A stretch of 64,000 bases of DNA from positions 71,469 to 135,468 of the forward strand of contig CAJTRG010000006.1 of assembly GCA_910578585.1 (NCBI GenBank), in the 5' to 3' direction. Made by a program: the position numbers and the translations under genes. Shown one piece after another: positions 61,424-64,000 of this stretch. Within the stretch, counting starts at the first letter, position 1. Every line of letters begins with the position of its first letter. Source of the stretch: an uncultured Mailhella sp. (GTDB lineage: Bacteria; Desulfobacterota; Desulfovibrionia; Desulfovibrionales; Desulfovibrionaceae). Below the pieces are notes generated by a model. It saw only the letters and a list, made by a program, of their open reading frames with translations. It made no database searches and was not told where the DNA came from.

Positions 61424-62566
61424 TTATTCTTCGTAATAGCTGGTTTGGGCAATTTTCATGGGCATGATTAAAACCATGTAGTCAGGGTCTTCGCTGCCGG
61501 TAATGCCGCAGGGGCCTTCGGAAGTAGTCAGTGTCCATTCAAGGTCAGCTGATTGGAAATGCCCTAAAATTTCCATAAGATTTTTCGTTGGGAAAGCAAT
61601 TTTTTCAATGCTGCCATTATAGGTTAAATCCAGTTCTTCGCTGGCTGAACCTGTTTCCTGCGCCTGAGCAGAAACAATTGCCATATTGGGTGACAAATTA
61701 AAATAAGTGCAGCGATCGTTATCATTATTAAATATATAGATACGATCGAGGGTTTCCATGGTTTCACGTTTATTGACGGTTACCTTGGAAGCGTCGTCTG
61801 CATTGAGTTTATTAATGAAAAGGCGGTAATCAGGGTATTGTGCCATGGTTCTGGGTACGCTGATATGTTCTGAACCGTCCTTGTTCTTGATGTGGAAGCG
61901 GCGTTCTGTGAAATTGAAATAAATTTCATCTTCATTCAGCCATTTTTTGATTTCAGTAATATATTTCTTTTGCAGAAGCAGCCCTTCTTCGCCAATCTTT
62001 TTTGCAATTTCATCATTGACAAAACTGGTAATGGCAAATTGGTGACCATTTAAGCCACAAACATCCACTTTGCCGTTTTCCACAGATTTCATATACAGAC
62101 AGGAAAGGACTTCCTGATCATCGCTGATGCAGAAACCCACTTTTTCAATAAGTTCCTGAAAATAATCTCCTGCCCAAAGCACAGCCCCTTCTTCCGGAAA
62201 TGGTGGAAGCAGCTGGAACCAAACAGGGTCTGCAATGGGAAGCTTATAGGAACGGCGTCCCTGTTCCACAAGTAAATTGTTGGTTTCCTTGTCAAGGCGG
62301 AGCTTAATGTCTCCGGCAGGCAAACGGCGGATGAGTTCTACCAGCGCTTTGCCATTAATGCCTACTTCGCCGGGCTCTTCAACTCTGGCTTTATAGGTAC
62401 CGGTAAACTCAATGTTTACATCGGTAGCCATAACCGTCACAGTATCATCCTGCTTTGCCTGAATCCAAATGGATCGCAGATATTGTGCACCGGCTTTAAT
62501 CGGCACAATGGAAGAAGCCTTCATAAAACCATTCAAAACTTCATCTTTGGTAATTGTTACTATCAT
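61424..62566 (-). CDS. dnaN: DNA polymerase III beta sliding clamp
   Basis: A 380-residue ring-forming processivity factor with three similar domains. Typical segments are GINGKALVELIRRLPAGDIKL, SVENGKVDVCGLNGHQFAIT and the C-terminal GSEDPDYMVLIMPMKI. Length is normal (about 370). It lies 134 bases after dnaA, and the gap contains the putative origin boxes. Its transcript ends at the hairpin at 61363. Confidence 0.95.
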   Translation of the reverse strand: MIVTITKDEVLNGFMKASSIVPIKAGAQYLRSIWIQAKQDDTVTVMATDVNIEFTGTYKARVEEPGEVGINGKALVELIRRLPAGDIKLRLDKETNNLLVEQGRRSYKLPIADPVWFQLLPPFPEEGAVLWAGDYFQELIEKVGFCISDDQEVLSCLYMKSVENGKVDVCGLNGHQFAITSFVNDEIAKKIGEEGLLLQKKYITEIKKWLNEDEIYFNFTERRFHIKNKDGSEHISVPRTMAQYPDYRLFINKLNADDASKVTVNKRETMETLDRIYIFNNDNDRCTYFNLSPNMAIVSAQAQETGSASEELDLTYNGSIEKIAFPTKNLMEILGHFQSADLEWTLTTSEGPCGITGSEDPDYMVLIMPMKIAQTSYYEE

Positions 62567-62790
62567 AATTATTATATCCTTTTTTAATAATTAATTATGT
62601 GTCTGTTACTTTGTTCGTAACTCGATTAACTGTTTGTAATTATTATTTTAATTATGAACAATTTTATGAACATTTGGTAACATAAGGAACAAATTTGCCC
62701 TTATTTTATGTTGGAAAGGTTCTTTTTGCACAACATTGTTACTTCTGTTACTAAATTGTTCATAACTTTGTTCGTAACTATTAAATCTTC
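62565..62790. other. Candidate replication origin with non-canonical boxes
   Basis: TTATGAACA occurs at 62652 and 62664 (+) and 62757 (-); TTACGAACA at 62612 and 62769 (-); TTACAAACA at 62631 (-). Two pairs are spaced exactly 12 bases. An AT-rich stretch (62565-62600) adjoins. No canonical TTATCCACA is present. The last two boxes lie in the 3' end of dnaA. Confidence 0.5.
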
Positions 62791-63693
62791 AATCTTTTTG
62801 ATAGAATAGACTATAGTTGAATGGTCTTTTCCGCCAAAAATTTTGCCTATTTCCATGTAGGTTATCCCCAGCATTGTGCGGCACAAATAAATACACAGCT
62901 GGCGTGCCTCAGCAATTCTCGGATAACGCTTTTTGCCTGTAATTTGTTTGCTGGTAAATCCATATACTTCTGCCACCGTGGCAATAATAATGTCCGGATT
63001 TGCCGTAAACACATAGCCCTTTTTTGCCACAATGCGCTCAATATCCTGCATGGTGGGCATTTTCTTCATTTGTTCTTTATATAAATGAATGTGGTTGATA
63101 ATGTTTTGAATATTGCGAAAACCGGAACTTCTGCGGGCTATGTACAAGCATTGTTCCTTGGTAAAGGTTAGTTCCTTTTCAGCTGCATATTTTTGCGTGT
63201 ACAGCACTTTGATTTCAAGATCAGGCTCATGCAGTGTGAAGCTTAAGCCCTTTGAAATGGTGCTGGCAAAACTTTTGCAAAATTCTGCTTCCCTGTCCGT
63301 GTTTTGGAATAATACAATAAGTACATGCTCAGCCAGCTTATCCAGAAAATAGACGATTTGTTCCTGTATGGCATTTTCATCCTTGAAACGCTGTACATCA
63401 TCTATAATCAGAACTTTGACGTTTTTGCCCAAGCTAAAGGCTTCCTGTATTTCTTCCTTATTTTGATAAACAAGGTCTCCGCCTTGAATTACGTGCACAT
63501 TTTGTGGATATACTTTTGCAAGTGTGGCAGTAATATGGCTTTTTCCGGTTTCTGTTCTTCCGCCGATGAAGAGCGGATTGTACAAAAACTTTGTATCATG
63601 CTCAATATATTCACAAATTTCTGATAAAATTTGCAAAACTTCAGCATTTTTTTGGTTCATGAGAACGTCTTGAAAAAATGTTTCCTTTTGCAA
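62701..63693 (-). CDS. dnaA: Short DnaA replication initiator lacking domains I-II
   Basis: A 330-residue protein. It begins at the AAA+ domain III (YNPLFIGGRTETGKSHI, Walker A at 44-52; VLIIDDVQRF, Walker B at 94-102) and ends in a DNA-binding domain IV with ARQLCIYLCRTMLG and GGKDHSTIVYSI (287-298). The usual N-terminal helicase-loading domain I and linker II (about 110-130 residues) are absent. The start is TTG at 63693, because AAGGAG is eight bases upstream; the first ATG (63660) has no such site. No in-frame upstream extension was found. Context with dnaN-gyrB-gyrA supports DnaA rather than Hda. Confidence 0.85.
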   Translation of the reverse strand: MQKETFFQDVLMNQKNAEVLQILSEICEYIEHDTKFLYNPLFIGGRTETGKSHITATLAKVYPQNVHVIQGGDLVYQNKEEIQEAFSLGKNVKVLIIDDVQRFKDENAIQEQIVYFLDKLAEHVLIVLFQNTDREAEFCKSFASTISKGLSFTLHEPDLEIKVLYTQKYAAEKELTFTKEQCLYIARRSSGFRNIQNIINHIHLYKEQMKKMPTMQDIERIVAKKGYVFTANPDIIIATVAEVYGFTSKQITGKKRYPRIAEARQLCIYLCRTMLGITYMEIGKIFGGKDHSTIVYSIKKIEDLIVTNKVMNNLVTEVTMLCKKNLSNIK

Positions 63694-63722
63694 ATATCTA
63701 TCTCCTTTTTTCCTATAAAGCC

Positions 63723-63751
63723 TTTATAGCAAATATAAGACAAATTGACAA
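63723..63751 (-). promoter_or_regulatory. Promoter of dnaA
   Basis: On the minus strand TTGTCA (63746-63751), 17-base spacer, TATAAA (63723-63728). Confidence 0.65.
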
Positions 63752-63789
63752 GTTTTTTCTTCTCCTCAATACCCCCCACACAATAAAAA

Positions 63790-63842
63790 TAAAACTGCAA
63801 AATAGAGCATCCTGTGAAGCCTTATTTTACAGTTCTTTTTGC
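63790..63842. terminator. Bidirectional terminator upstream of dnaA
   Basis: AACTGCAAAATAGAGC (63793-63808) pairs with GCCTTATTTTACAGTT (63819-63834) with small mismatches; T-rich tails occur on both strands. Confidence 0.65.
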
Positions 63843-64000
63843 CGTTTAAATTTTTTTTGCTTAAAATGATATGTTTTTATTAAATATAGAAAATAAACAA
63901 TAAGCTGTTTTTATTTATTTTTTAATAATAGTGATAAATATTATAGCTCTAGACCATCACTTTTTATTTTTAAAATATAATTGTTCAATAAAGAGTGTAA
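63843..64000. other. Very AT-rich window end
   Basis: Long A/T tracts, no gene and no canonical DnaA box seen. It could belong to the origin region. Confidence 0.4.

Overview
The window looks like chromosomal DNA of a low-GC, flagellated, Gram-negative anaerobe, most likely in the Desulfovibrionaceae (the Lawsonia/Bilophila/Taurinivorans side of the family). This is inferred from lpxC, the MotE/FliJ flagellar genes with sigma-54 and sigma-28 promoters, a PhsABC-like molybdoenzyme, the FmdE-MoeA fusion next to mobA, the tmRNA tag ANDDYAYAYAA and the cluster dnaA-dnaN-gyrB-gyrA. No rRNA, tRNA, CRISPR array or complete insertion sequence was seen.

Layout. 1-10163: morphogenesis operon of a short-tailed (podovirus, BPP-1-like) prophage, all on the minus strand, running off the left edge. 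10200-18650: glnS, an AT-rich acyltransferase, the UDP-sugar operon galE-uxs-ugd and ferritin. 19000-25800: pyrBC, lpxC behind a sigma-54 promoter, a frameshifted DUF4143 ATPase and dus. 25870-32700: an amino-acid ABC transporter, flagellar fliJ-motE, a CheW-CZB gene, a SlyA/MarR regulator and a cupin. One palindromic operator links transporter, regulator and cupin. 32760-36900: TauE/SafE permease, metallo-hydrolase, MATE pump and a Fur-family regulator. 37100-39540: a candidate structured RNA, tmRNA and brnQ. 39600-41450: a decayed locus with a broken GIY-YIG gene and remnants of a tripartite tricarboxylate transporter. 41750-51400: a periplasmic coiled-coil protein, a Phs-like reductase operon, an abundant exported protein, FmdE-MoeA and mobA. 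51900-56030: a two-component pair whose regulator has lost its GAFTGA and Walker B residues, and a TPR protein. 56250-64000: gyrA, gyrB, dnaN and an unusually short dnaA, with a cluster of non-canonical DnaA-box-like 9-mers between dnaN and dnaA.

The most unusual content is between genes. At least four families of short hairpin repeats (called A to D here) recur across the window. Copies keep their fold while the arm sequences change in a compensatory way, and family A sits inside the loop of a family D hairpin and inside family B palindromes. This points to a small, structured, apparently mobile element that targets hairpins.
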